DNA from: Dama dama
Taxonomy: Eukaryota > Chordata > Mammalia > Artiodactyla > Cervidae
Direction of reading: 5' to 3'
Length of the DNA: 64,000 bases
NCBI RefSeq assembly: GCF_033118175.1
Contig: NC_083694.1
Span: 34,867,608 to 34,931,607, forward strand
Within the stretch, counting starts at the first letter, position 1; every line of letters begins with the position of its first letter. Position numbers and translations under genes: made by a program. This document shows, piece by piece, positions 49,686 through 61,398 of the stretch. The notes under the pieces were generated by a model, which had not been told where the DNA came from, searched no databases, and saw only the letters and a list, made by a program, of their open reading frames with translations.

Positions 49686-50639
49686 TGTAAATTCTAACAA
49701 ACTAAGAAAAACCATAAATTTCTGCAATATAAAAAAGAACTCCAAAAGAAGACTAAACACTAAACCCAACTGGGTTTATCTCACAAAGTCCAATTTGATT
49801 GTATGGAATTGAGAATACACAGCAAACTTACAAATCTGAGAAAAGAAAATTTGTGAAGACTGTAAAACAAACAAGAATGAACTCCACCTGCTCTGGAAAG
49901 AACATTTTAGAAGTTTCTGACAACTCACTCAAAAATCCCTGCTCTGTGCCCATCACCAACCTGCAAGCTAATTTAAAGTAACTACTTTCTATTCATTTTA
50001 CCAATTCCTATCCACTCCATGCTTTTGAATTCCTCTCCTGAAATAACCTGAGTTTAAAAGCTAACCCTATGAAAATTTCTCTATAGCTTTCCTTTTCAAG
50101 ATGTTGTATGACATTTTTAGAAGTGGTCTTCCTTGATGGAAGTTTATTAATAAACCCACCTTTCCTGCCTGACACAGACTTGCCCTGATAATTTTTGTGG
50201 AGACTCTAACAAACAATTGATGTCTTAGAAGTTAATGCAAGCATACATTAGTTTATCTCCTTTCAATATGCCAGTCTTATTAGATATAATTATTTCTATC
50301 CTAGAATGAAGAAGGCACCTTATTTCCCTAGTTTGAAATAATTCCAGATTATTACAATACACACAATTTGCCAATGATCAAAATTAAGAGTTATTAAGAG
50401 TAAAAGACTGCCATTCAAAATCTCAGTGACACAAACCTCTGTTAGTATCAAACCACACATAGCCTGTGGCTGGCTGGAAAGACAACAGACAACAGTCTTA
50501 CCAGAGAACCTAGGCACATTCCCTTTTTCACAAACAACCGGTAGATACAATTTGCCATTAGTACACAGTTATCTATTGATAGGGCCATGTGGTAGTACTG
50601 CTCCTAAAAGGTCAGTTCATGTCTAGACAACAGTATCCT
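49686..50639. other. Intron, nothing recognised
   Basis: Unique AT-rich DNA; no exon or named repeat. Confidence 0.5.
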
Positions 50640-50745
50640 GGTGTCCAGACTGTAAATTTTTATATTCTTTATTGCCTTTAATCTTCAGGGTCAACTTTAG
50701 TATTTGGAACATAGTATGTGCTTACTAAACATGTATTAGATGGTT
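50640..50745 (+). mobile_element. L2 LINE 3' end remnant
   Basis: 'ttctttattgcctttaatct' followed by 'ggaacatagtatgtgcttac taaacatgtattaga' resembles the L2 3' terminus ('cacatagtaggcgctcaata aatatttgt'). Confidence 0.45.
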
Positions 50746-52174
50746 GACAATCCAGTAATGTCAGGGGAGGAAATCATTTATTAATTGGGGAGGAATTTGA
50801 GGTTCTCAAATACTTCATACAAAACTGAAGGAATACTGAGGTATAACAATCTAACTGGGTTTTCAGAAGCTCTCTATGAATAGAGGATTCTGTTCTTCCC
50901 TTGATAATTCCCAAGGCTTGGAAGAGAAAAGACAATCGTCAATTGCTGCGTGATTGCCTTGGAAGAGGAGAAAGCGAGGCTCCTCTCTCCTTGCTTCTCT
51001 TTCCCTTGCTGCAGCTACCCCATTCCCTGCCTCCCAAAGCTACATGCAAGGCCTAGTCAGACTTGTGACAACTTGCTGATGAGACCAGAGACTGCATCAC
51101 CAACCATGTAGTCCTCTATGGTAGAGAGAGTACTATGAACACATATCTGTTTTAATTCACTAATTGAGGGCTTGGGCCTAAATACTATATACTAAACACT
51201 TACCACTAGTGTAAAATAACATTTGCATAATTTGGGGGACAAACACTTTGCTACAGATGGCATATTTCCCTAAGGCTTGCATGGCATCTAATTTTTCTTA
51301 GTATTATTTCACGATGTTTGTCTTAAGAGCAAGAAGTTTGTTTTCTTAAAGATAAATTGCCTTAAGCTACAAATAGTCCCACTCTTTTATTTTTTATTAT
51401 TATAGACTACAGCTATGCTAAAAATACTCAAGAATCAAAATCTATAGATAAAAAAGTCTTAAGAGATCATCTACTTCCATTCTAGGCAGGTTTCTAACAA
51501 ACGATTTTAGAAAGTTGGTTATTTAGTTGTTATTAATGTTAAATGGACAAGACTTCACATTATCCCTTGACAGTCTATTCCCATTGTTTCATCATCTTTG
51601 CTGTGTCTAATTAAAGTTTCTCCTGTTTCAAATTAAGCCCATTCTCTCTTGTTTTACTCTTTAAAAAGACTTGGGACAAGCAAACAGCACCCTGAGTTGT
51701 GATCAGTAATTGAGTCTAAGCTCAAAAATCCAAAGAATGGCAGCAACGTCCCAAGTGAACCTGAGAAACTGTCTTTTACTGATGCATTAAAATGGCCCAC
51801 TCCTCAAATTTCTCCCCAATAAGGATGCCCAGCAAGCCAGGAAAAAACTTTGGTCTGAGGTTAGCGGATAAATTGAGTCCAAATTCAACTTAGTCAACAC
51901 AGATTCAGAACATGGGTAACTGAACAGATGAAGCACTTCTACACTGTACTAATCAAGGTCTTTCAGGAAACCGCACTATTCAGTTAACTTCTTTGACATG
52001 AAGTCTTAAAATGCCAAATTCAGCCATTCGGCAAGACAATCCTAAAGTAAACTACAAATACAACTATGCCTGGCCAAAACATATATTCCAAATAACTTTC
52101 CATACTTAAAATCCAAACTGTGAACAGATTATCTTCCCATATCATTTTAACAGTCAAAATGAACAGAAAATAAT
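50746..52174. other. Intron, nothing recognised
   Basis: Includes a slightly GC-richer part at 50920-51110. No exon, promoter or named repeat supported. Confidence 0.45.
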
Positions 52175-52250
52175 GTCAATGTATGACAAAACCCACTACA
52201 ATACTGTAAAGTAATTAGCCTCCAACTAATGAAAATAAATGAAAAAAAAA
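52175..52250 (+). mobile_element. L1 LINE 3' tail (ruminant type)
   Basis: 'caatgtatgacaaaacccac', 'gtaaagtaattagcctccaa' and an A-rich end. Confidence 0.75.
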
Positions 52251-52277
52251 GAACAGAAAATAATGTAAATGATTAAC

Positions 52278-52490
52278 TGTACAGGTGGCTCAGATGTTAA
52301 AGAATATGCCTGCAATGCAGGAGACTCGGGTTCAACGACTAGGTCAGCAAGATTTCCTGGAGAAGCAAACAGCAACCCACTCCAGTATTCTTGCCTGAAG
52401 AATTCCATGGAGAGAGGAGCCTGGCAGGTTAGATCACAAAGAGTGGTCGTGGGATCACAGAGAGTCGGACACGACTGAATGACTTTCATA
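52278..52490 (+). mobile_element. Bov-tA SINE
   Basis: 'aggtggctcagatgttaaag', 'tgcctgcaatgcaggagact', 'gagagtcggacacgactgaa'. It lies just 3' of the L1 tail, with a short local duplication ('gatcacaaagagtgg', 'gatcacagagagtcgg'). Confidence 0.92.
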
Positions 52491-52582
52491 TTCACTAAGG
52501 AAAGGAAATGTTGATCCAGATTTTAATCTATATATAAACTTCACAACTAGGATTGAATTTTGGTTTAGTCTGAACAAAACAT

Positions 52583-52765
52583 ATCAAGTGACCATCATGT
52601 GGTAGATGCTTCATGTATATTTTCTCTAATTTTTTAATCCTCAGAAGTATCGATGTAAACTAGATCTTCAAAAAGTTAAATAAATTGCCTGAGATTATTC
52701 AGCAGGTGAGAGAACTAGAGTCAGTTGTATTCTAAATGCAATACTCTACAGGGTCAAGCTGCCAC
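52583..52765 (+). mobile_element. MIR SINE remnant
   Basis: 'tttaatcctcagaagtatcg', 'ttaaataaattgcctgagat', 'agcaggtgagagaactagag' follow the MIR core in order. Confidence 0.65.
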
Positions 52766-54438
52766 CTCAGAAAGGTCAAAGGTTGACTCTAAGACCAGAA
52801 CCCCCACTCAACTGAGGAGAAAAATGTTTCAAGAAGTTGCTCCTGCTGGTGCAGTTCCCTATTGACAAGCTAAAATTGAGCCAGGGCCTCGGTTCCTGTA
52901 GGTGTATAGTACAAAAAGGTAAAGAAACATTCTTCGAACAGAATATGGGATGTTTCCAGAGTCTGGTGTCCATCTATCCGCTGTATTGGACTTCTTCTCT
53001 TCTAAGAAACTCGGCTATAACTATGACTCAGTTGATGGAGTAGCACAGGACAGGACTTCCAGATCACACTAATAATTAAAATGTGAGTATCTTTAAATGG
53101 TCTCAGTTTAACAACTGGTATTTCTGAATAACATTTTAGACTCTTAAGTTTTCCAAAGTATGTAATGAAACAATCTAAAATTGCTTGGCAGCATATCAAA
53201 TACATACTTCATAAGTCTGATGTCGAGAGATTAGGTAAACCTTCAGATTACTTGTTAAAATTTGTTTTATACTAATGATCAGATAGCATTTTAGGGAACT
53301 ATATGTATAGGTAGCTGATATATCACCAGTTTCATTTCACTGATTCTTCTTCTTGGATGTCCTCTTATTCACAAGATTTTTTATGAATGTAATAATCTAA
53401 AATAATTTTCTTTGTGAGTTTACATTTTTAACTCCAACCAAAATTTATAAGTCCTTGCAAGGAACGTAGGATCAACAAAGTAAAATGAAGACTAAAAATG
53501 TTCATTGGATTTCAAAACATGAAGGCCCAGATGACTTCCACAAGCACCATTTCAATGGAGTAATGGACACAGAGGAAGAACTGGTCGAAAAGAGAAAGGG
53601 GAAGGTAGAAAAGATGGAGAAATGAAAAAATGGAGGAAGTAATATGTAGAGATTTTTTTCAAAATGTGGATTCTAGAGAGAGAGAGAGAGAGAGCTAGGA
53701 CAGAAGATGCAGGGTAGGGAAAACTCTGACTTAAGATCAGAGACTTGAGCCTAGAGCTTAGAAATACTGGGAATGAGAATTTTATCTAATAAGAAACATA
53801 TTCATATTTTACAATAAATATTTTTATAAGACTAAGCTGGTCTCTTGGAACTATCACTAGCTTATATTCTTAGCCAAACCTACCTAATACAAACATCTAA
53901 ACGTATTTTTACTTTCCATCACTTCTTCTCAAAATAAGGTAATTTTAAAAGTATGATAAAGGTGATTCATAACAGACTGACATCTCTCTTCTTCTTGCTT
54001 AAGGTAAGATAATCAGATATAGAATTTTAGGGAGTTTCTTACTGTTACACTATATACTTTATATACAACAATGACATTAGTGATCTAGAAAATAGTACAA
54101 GAACCATGAAACTGTTCATAAACCCTGTGACCAGTGGCTTATGCGTTGAAACATCTTGGTTAAACAAGGGTTTAATACATAAAGTTTCCCTATTTTAACT
54201 TATATATCAAAGCTAAAATGTCAATGTACTGATTTAGTTTTAAACCAGTAAAGATATATTGGTCAAATTAACAAATCAGGTGATACCAAATAAACATGAA
54301 TTTCTGAACTAAAATGTAGGAGACTGGCCAGAAAGTACCTGCTGATTATCTGATTTTGTAATGAAATCACCAGCAGAAATGCCAACCTAGAGGGTTTCAA
54401 GGACATTATTAATTGATTCTTTATAAACTTCTATTCTA
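52766..54438. other. Intron, nothing but a GA microsatellite
   Basis: (AG)n at 53675-53694 (ten units). Otherwise unique DNA; no exon supported. Confidence 0.5.
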
Positions 54439-54449
54439 ATCCTTTTAAA

Positions 54450-54589
54450 GGGCTTCCCTGTTAGCTCAGCTGATAGAATCTGCCTGCGATGCAGAAGACC
54501 CCAGTTTCATTTCTGGGTTGGGAAGATCTGTTGGTGAAGGGATAGGCTACCCACTCCAGTATTCTTGGACTTCTCTGGTGGCTCAGCTG
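54450..54589 (+). mobile_element. Rearranged Bov-tA SINE with 11-bp target-site duplication
   Basis: Head ('ggcttccctgttagctcagc', 'ttctgggttgggaagatctg') runs to 'actccagtattcttggactt', then restarts with a second SINE head ('tctctggtggctcagctg'). Flanked by atccttttaaa at 54439-54449 and 54590-54600. Confidence 0.9.
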
Positions 54590-54600
54590 ATCCTTTTAAA

Positions 54601-54956
54601 ACACTTAAGTTGAAAACGACTGAGTAGGCTATATTCAAGAAACTTTTTACAGGGTGAATCAAAATAAATAGTGTAAATAGAGTCCAAAGAAGGAATGAGA
54701 TTGCCCACGTGTGTATGCAACAAGTGAAAAAAATATTCAAAGAAATGTAGCATCTAGCACATCTCGGGTACAAGGGTCAAGTCCAAGCGGAAGGGCAGCA
54801 CAAAGTCTGAAGAAAAGTCTGCAACGTGAGCCAGTTTCTAATGCAGGACTCAGATTATCCCTCTAATCAAATTCTTAACAGTGACATATATTTTTAAAAT
54901 TTATAAAGTCAGGAAAAACATTAAAATTTGGGGGTGTTTCATTATTGCAAACAGTT
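54601..54956. other. Intron, nothing recognised
   Basis: Short unique stretch before the BovB copy. Confidence 0.5.
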
Positions 54957-55902
54957 TTAACAGTTAGAATCAGACATGGCACAATGAACTGGTTCCAAAT
55001 TGGGAAAGGAGTATAGCTGTCTATTGTCAACTTGCTTATTGAACTTATATGCAGAGCACACCATTCGAAATGCCAGACTGGATAAAGCACAAGCTGGAAT
55101 CAAGACTGCAGGGAGAAATATCAATAACCTCAGATATGCAGATGACACCACCCTTATGGCAGAAAGTGAAGAGGAACTAAAGAGCCTGTTAATGAAAGTG
55201 AAAGAGGAGAGTGAAAAAGCTGGCTTAAAACTCAACTTTCAAAAAACTAACATCATGGCATTCAGTCCCATCACTTCATGGCAAACAGATGGGGAAACAA
55301 TGGAAACAGTGACAGACTTTATTTTCCTGGGCTCCAAAATCACTGCAGGTGGTGACTGCAGCCACGAAATTAAAAGACTCTTGCTCTTTGGGGAAAAAAG
55401 CTATGACAAACCTAGACAGCATATTAAAAAGCAGAGACATTACCGACAAAGGTCCGTATAGTCAAAACTATGGTTTGTCCAGTAGTCATGTATGGATATA
55501 AGAGTTGGGACCATAAAGAAAGCTGAGCACCAAAGAATTGATGTTTTTGAACCGTGGTGTTGGAGAAGACTCTTGAGAGTCCCTTGGACAGCAAAGAGAT
55601 CAAACCAGTCCATCCTAAAGGAAATAGCTCCTGACCATTCATTGGAAGGACTGATGCTGAAGCTCCAATACTTTGGGCACCTGATGCGAAGAACTGACTC
55701 ATTGGAAAAGACCCTGATGCTGGGAAACACTGAAGGCAGGAGGAGAAAGTAACAGCAGAGGATGAGACGGTTGAATGGCATCACCAACTGGATGGGCATG
55801 AGTTTGAGCAAGTGCTGAGAGTTGCTGATTGACAGGGAAGCCTGGCATGCTGCAGTCCATGGGGTCACAGAGTCAGACATGATTGAGCAACTGAAGTGAA
55901 CT
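54957..55902 (+). mobile_element. BovB LINE fragment with reverse-transcriptase YADD block
   Basis: The longest BovB piece here, about 945 bp. The frame at 55000-55461 reads through NNLRYADDTTLMAESEEELK and KEESEKAGLKLNFQKTNIMA, then breaks; a second frame at 55492-55752 carries the following segment (KKAEHQRIDVFEPWCWRRLL). It ends at the usual 3' terminus 'gattgagcaactgaagtgaa'. Truncated upstream, with frameshifts, so not functional. Confidence 0.93.
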
Positions 55903-56231
55903 AACATCACTCCAAAACAACTTGTAAAACAAGTCAACGTATACAACAAAATTTATCAAAGATTTAAAAAATAGTAGTGAGATTCTATTTTATTAAAAAA
56001 AATTTAATGACCAAACTGTAAAGTTGATGGTGTTGAGTTTTGATAAGACTGTCATCAACCCCCTTCTCTGCAGTATTGCTCCTCTGCAATAATTTTTCTG
56101 AAAAACAAGTGATTCTGAGATGACATGCAGACCAGATATAAAACTTTGAATATGTATAAAATCTCTTTAAGTATACAACCTCTACTCAAAAGTAGAAAGC
56201 CAAAGGTTTTAATAATGCTTAAACAATGAAT
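55903..56231. other. Intron between BovB and L1
   Basis: Unique AT-rich DNA; no feature recognised. Confidence 0.5.
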
Positions 56232-57428
56232 TTAATGCGCAAAAGACCTAAACAGACATTTCTCTAAGAAGACAAACAGACAGCCAATGGGCAAATGAAA
56301 AGATCCTCAACATCACTAATTATCAGAGAAATGCAAATCAAAACTACAGTGAAGCACCACCTTACCCCAGTCAGAATGCTATCATTAAAAAAATCTACAA
56401 ATAACAAATGCTGGAGAGGGTGTGGAGAAAAGGGAATTCTCCTACACTGTTGGTGGGAATGTAAATTGGTGTAGTCACTATGGAGAACAGTATGACGGTT
56501 TCTCAAAAAAGTAAAAGTTGAGCTGCCATTTAATCCAGCTACCCCACACCTGGGCATGTATCTGGACAAAACTATTATTCAAAAGAGACATGCACCCCAT
56601 ATTCACAACAGCACTATTCACAATAGCCAAGACATGGTTATTTAACCTATATAGGTTTAACCTATATAGGTTATTTAACATATCCACCCATTGATAGATG
56701 AATGGATAAAGATGTGGTACAAACAAACACTGGAATACTGCTGCTGCTGCTGGGTTGCTCAGTCATGTCTGATTCTTTGCGACCCTATGGACTGTAGCCT
56801 GCTAGGCTGCTCTATCCATGGGGATTCTTTAGGGAAGAATACTGGAGCGTGTTGCCATGCCCTCCTCCAGGGGATCTTCCTGACCCAGGGATTGAACCCG
56901 CATCTCTTATATCTTCTGCATTGGCAGGGGGGTTCTTTACCACCAGCACCACCTGGGAAGCCCGTAATGGAATACTACTCAACCATAAAAAATAAAATGT
57001 AATAAATAATGCTATTTGCAGCAACATGAATGGACAGAGATAATCATACTAAGTGAAGTAAGTCAAAAACAGAAAGACAAATATCATATGACATAACTTA
57101 TTTGTGGAATCTAAACCATGACACAAATCAACTTATCTACAAAACAGTAATAGACTCACAGACATAGAGAACGGACTTGTGATTGTCAAAGGGTAGAGGG
57201 GTCGAGAGGGATAAAGTGGGAGTTTGGGGCTAGCAGATGCAAACTAGTATACATAGAATGGATAAACAGCAAGGTCCTATTGTATAGCACAGGGAACTAT
57301 ATTCAATATCCTATGATAAACCATAATGGAAAATAATATAAAAAAGAATGCATGTATATGTATCACTTTGCTGTACAGCAGAAATTAATGCAACATTGTA
57401 AATCAGCCATATGTCAATCAAAAAGTGA
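56232..57428 (+). mobile_element. L1 LINE 3' part, interrupted by a SINE
   Basis: End of L1 ORF2 and 3' UTR: 'tatcagagaaatgcaaatca', 'ctacactgttggtgggaatg', 'aacagcactattcacaatag', then after the SINE 'atggaatactactcaaccat', 'aagtgaagtaagtcaaaaac' and the tail 'gtaaatcagccatatgtcaa'. No intact frame. Confidence 0.92.
56741..56963 (-). mobile_element. Bov-tA SINE nested in L1
   Basis: Reverse-complement copy beginning with (CTG)n, 'ggttgctcagtcatgtctga', and ending 'ccagcaccacctgggaagcc'. The L1 phrase tggaatact is repeated on both sides (about 56731-56739 and 56968-56976). Confidence 0.93.
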
Positions 57429-57579
57429 ATTCAGTATTACTTCATTTTCTGAGCTTTACCAAAATACAAATTTGTAATAACTGTATACTGAATGCAAAGT
57501 TCTAAACAGGTGTACAATGGCTCTTTCATTCCATAAAATAAAGACTATTATACTTTTGGTAGGAAGAAAAATTACTTAC

Positions 57580-57665
57580 CGCTATAATATCTAATGTATT
57601 ATCACAGACTTTTCGGATTTCATTATTTTTATCATGCATCAGATCTATGAGATACGCTGGAGCCT
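57580..57665 (-). CDS. KIFAP3: KIFAP3 coding exon c, end of armadillo domain
   Basis: An 86-nt minus-strand exon. Two bases complete a Gln codon split from the previous exon, then 28 codons read APAYLIDLMHDKNNEIRKVC followed by DNTLDIIA, a strongly conserved KAP3 stretch (about residues 634-661). It closes the helical repeat region. The acceptor is ctttttatatag and the donor gtaagt is near consensus. It ends in phase 0, unlike the two exons before it, so loss of this exon alone would shift the frame. The intron before it is short (about 1.8 kb) and the one after it is about 11 kb and rich in mobile elements. Confidence 0.95.
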
Positions 57666-58198
57666 CTATATAAAAAGTGGTTAAAGATACAAACTGATAT
57701 TGAGGTTGTTCAGTCATGTTAGAGAAACCTGCATTTCTCTAAATTCAAACATTAATCTGAAATCTAATTTTAAATTATAAAATACAATCATTAATACAAG
57801 GTGACCAAAAAATCTAATGTTTCATTTATTTGAAAAACAGGGATGATAAAGGAAAAATATGAGATAAAAATGGGCAAGAAAAAGAGCTAGTAAATCTTGG
57901 AATGTATAAGGTCATACTTTTGAAAACATGAAAATTGTGAAAGTAACTAAAGAAGAAGCTCCAGAGCTGCATGGCTGTAAAACTTCCTTGATTGATTTGA
58001 CCCTCCTAAAAGTTCAGAAAAATTCATTTCAACAGAAACTCACAAAGTATTTCACACAATAAAGGAAAAGAATCACTGTCAATCAAGTCAACAAAAAAAA
58101 AATCATATATATGGATATGGTTATTATAAGGAAGAGAGAACATAAGATAATTTCATATAACTCTAGTATTTCAAAAAGAAAAGAATTTAAGAAAATAT

Positions 58199-58269
<71 letters not shown>

Positions 58270-59079
58270 GAAAGAATAATAGGAATCAGTATTAGAAAAC
58301 TCAGAGAGGTAATTCAGGAAATAACTAAAAATCATTTCAGATATATTAAAACTAAGTTTATAGTAATACAAGAATAAATAAAAGCAACAGATAAACTCTG
58401 AATTAAATATAAGGTAAAAAAGAAGAAAACTTGTAAAATTTAAAAAGATGAAAAGAGATTAAAAAGATTAGAAAATGACATATTAAAGGTAGGCAAAGAG
58501 GATCCAACAACAGAAATTCTAAAGACAATCATGGCAATAGAACAAAACAAATACTATAAACTGTAACTCAAGAAAACTTTCCTAAGATTAGAAAAAAGAC
58601 AAAGTACAAACACTGTATTTACATACTTAGAAAAATCAAGCAAGGGTGATGAATACCAACTCAAATTCTAATAAAACTATAGTGGCTATAGTGGCTTAAA
58701 CAAAACCCAGAAACATCCTTTGGTCTTCCTGGCAGAAAGATCAAGTCACTTATAAGAGAAAGGAAAGTAAACTGTCATTAGACTTTATGAGAGATAATTA
58801 GTAGACTACAGACTTCTCATTGGCAGCAATTAAAGGTGGAAAAATACCTTCAAATTGATGAGGAAAACAATGGGCAATCTAGAAATTTCATATTCTGCCA
58901 AATTATATTTAAAGAGGACAAACTAGTTATTTTCAGATACAGATGCATTTTATTACTATAGATGTTCACTAAGCAGTATAAGAGAATGTAATCAATTAAG
59001 AAAGAAAATCAATGTAGAGAAACAGAGGAACTGAATTCAGGAAAAAACAGCAAATGATGAAATACATGCATTAACACAC
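57666..59079. other. Intron between exons b and c
   Basis: Unique A-rich DNA containing the compound microsatellite at 58200-58269. No other exon seen. Confidence 0.5.
58200..58269 (+). repeat. (TA)n(CA)n(TA)n compound microsatellite
   Basis: About ten TA units, then about twelve CA units, then about thirteen TA units, without interruption over 70 bases. Confidence 0.95.
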
Positions 59080-59193
59080 CATGCGTGTGTGCCAAGTGGC
59101 TTCAGTCGTGTCCCACTCTGCGACCCTATGAACTGCAGCCTGCCAGGCTTCTCTGTCCCTGGGATTCTCCAGGCAAGAATACTGGAGTGGGTT
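59080..59193 (-). mobile_element. Bov-tA SINE, truncated
   Basis: 'gtggcttcagtcgtgtccca', 'gaactgcagcctgccaggct', 'aggcaagaatactggagtgg', then stops. It lies about 270 bp downstream of exon b in the transcript sense. Confidence 0.88.
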
Positions 59194-59461
59194 TAACATA
59201 CCATAAATCCTAAATAAACACTGGCTTTTACAAAGCAATAATCAAAATAATAGTTAATTTTAAAATGTTATAAAAAGAAAAGGAATGTATAAACAACAGT
59301 ATGGGAAAAGGGAAGGATAAATAAAGAAAACTTAAATCAAGATAGAAACCTCAATGAATCTAAAAGAGGCAGTAAAGAAAGTTATAATTTCCAATACCAA
59401 AAAATGTATCTTTTCTGAATATGTGAAGTGTCATTACTTATGATGAACACTGAAAGGATAC

Positions 59462-59560
59462 GTGTTTCCTTGATTATGACATCTCTTGTGGCTTGATGGA
59501 AAACCATTTGGTAGAAGACATAAATTATCTGACACACAAATTCATCATCTTCTTGTTGAG
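59462..59560 (-). CDS. KIFAP3: KIFAP3 coding exon b, last armadillo repeats
   Basis: A 99-nt minus-strand exon. With the G from the previous exon it reads A-QQEDDEFVCQIIYVFYQM and ends with VIIKET plus one base, matching the KAP3 segment after ALIELLN (about residues 600-632). The helical, hydrophobic pattern fits an armadillo helix pair, so this belongs to the surface that contacts kinesin-2 motor tails or cargo adaptors; that role is inferred from the family. The acceptor is ccttttag. The donor reads ACAC then gtatcc, a poor match to the MAG|GTRAGT consensus. The exon is phase 1 on both sides, so skipping would remove 33 residues without a frameshift. Confidence 0.95.
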
Positions 59561-61266
59561 CTAAAAGGCAACAGAAAACTTCAAATAAAAACACTAAGTT
59601 ATATACAAAACTGAAAAACATTGAGGGGAAAAAGTGGGGAACGAGAAAAACCAAAGGTGACAAGGAGACAGGTAAAGGACAGTTAGTTTAAATTATTTAA
59701 TATATATGGCTGCCATACATCATTTATGTCTTAAATGTTTTTTTTCTAAATTACATGATGATCAGTCAAAAATTTCATAATGATATATTTTCATAAGTTT
59801 TACTAAGTTTGGGTGTTGTTAAACTAAATAAGTTATGACTTTGTAAAACAAAAATAAAAAATAAGATTTTGAAGAGAGAAATTATATCATCTCTGAGTCC
59901 AAACCAAACTATTTGAGACTGTTCATCTCAAAAGGCTGTATCTAGGAAGAAATGAGAAACAAGATAGGTTTAAGAGAATAGTAACAGTGCTTTAATAGTA
60001 ATTTTTGCTACATTGACATCAAGTATAAAGAAATTCATTAAATTAACCTCTAAGTCTCTAATGTGAAATGGCAAAACTTACCACCACTTATGGGGAGGTT
60101 TTTTTGGTCCCTCATAAAAATTCTTCAGATAATTTTAATTTGTAAAATAAATCTTGTTCTATTTTGTCTCTACAATGTTGACCTCACAGGACAAAAATGG
60201 TTCTTAAAAAAAAAAATCACACCCTCTAAATTCTAAGTTTCTGGTAGAAATTAGATTATTATAAACAGGTTTTTTCTTCATTGAATAATGTTAACAAAAT
60301 TAAACTTCAATTATTGGCATGAAGCAATCAAGTAACTTTAGCTCCACTCTAATTAATTATACTAGTAAAAAAGAATGTTATGCACTCATACAAACTAAGA
60401 AATGGTTATTATCATAAGAAGATGACTTTAACAGAATTAATATTATGTAATGGCAAAGGCAAATACTCATAGAAATACAATTTATAGGTACTGGCTATGA
60501 AATTTGATTTACTAGTAGTTTGACCTCAACTCTTGGCAACAGTTCAGTGATATCTGTTAGACAAATATTTACAGGTCAACAGAGCATCTGACTAGTTGGG
60601 TGAAATAAACTGTGATTCCTTCAAAGTCCAGCCATTCCAAATAATTTTCCTCACTAATTTACCAAAGTACTACTCAGACTATTTGGGTTAAAATTTTATT
60701 AATTACTCTGTTGGCATACAATGTTCCCTCACTTAACCCTAAGGGTTTTAATTTTCAAAATCCATTTATTTCCAAAAAATATTAGTATACAGCCTCTGCC
60801 TATGATAACATGTCAGAGAACATCAACATATGGTAAAACACTGAGCTGGCACTGTTATCTTATCTTTCAGTCATAATCAATGTGAGACAGCAATTTAAGG
60901 ACCCAGGTCATTTTGTTTCAACTTTCTCCAGCTCACTACAAAATCCTCACTCTCATTATGACAACTACATTGTCTTTAGTTTCACCTCCCAATTACCTAA
61001 CGTTTCAATTACTTCTAACATGAAAACTCCTGGCTGTGAGAAGAGTGTACCAAAGCAAATCCATATATATTACTTGTAGAAATACTTCAAATGTGGAGGC
61101 ACCATCTCTAGATGATCATTAGAAATGATTATGTAAAAGAATTCACAAATCAAACTTTTCAAGATTTAGAAGAGAAAACTGGGCAAAAGAATAAATAGGC
61201 ACCTCACTTTATCTGCTGTATCTAACAGTCAATAAACACAAATAGATACTAATTTCATTAATTATT
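59561..61266. other. Intron between exons a and b, nothing recognised
   Basis: AT-rich unique DNA; no exon or named repeat. Confidence 0.5.
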
Positions 61267-61387
61267 GTTAGTCCTTCAGTCGTGTCCGACTGTTTGTGAC
61301 CCCATGGACTGTGTAGCCCACCAGGCCCCTCTGTCCATGGAATTCTCCAGCCAAGAATACTGGAGTGGGTTGCCATTTCCTTCTCCA
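61267..61387 (-). mobile_element. Bov-tA SINE, truncated, with target-site duplication
   Basis: 'cttcagtcgtgtccgactgt', 'aagaatactggagtgggttg', ending 'ccatttccttctcca'. Flanked by cattaattatt at 61256-61266 and 61388-61398. Confidence 0.93.
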
Positions 61388-61398
61388 CATTAATTATT

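Noticed and set aside
50920..51110. GC-richer patch as a possible promoter or CpG island
   Set aside because: Very few CpG dinucleotides and no transcription-start context.
55000..55461. 153-codon frame as a host gene
   Set aside because: BovB reverse-transcriptase remnant that breaks into another frame at about 55460.
55440..55949. 169-codon minus-strand frame
   Set aside because: Antisense shadow of the same BovB copy; no independent protein resemblance.
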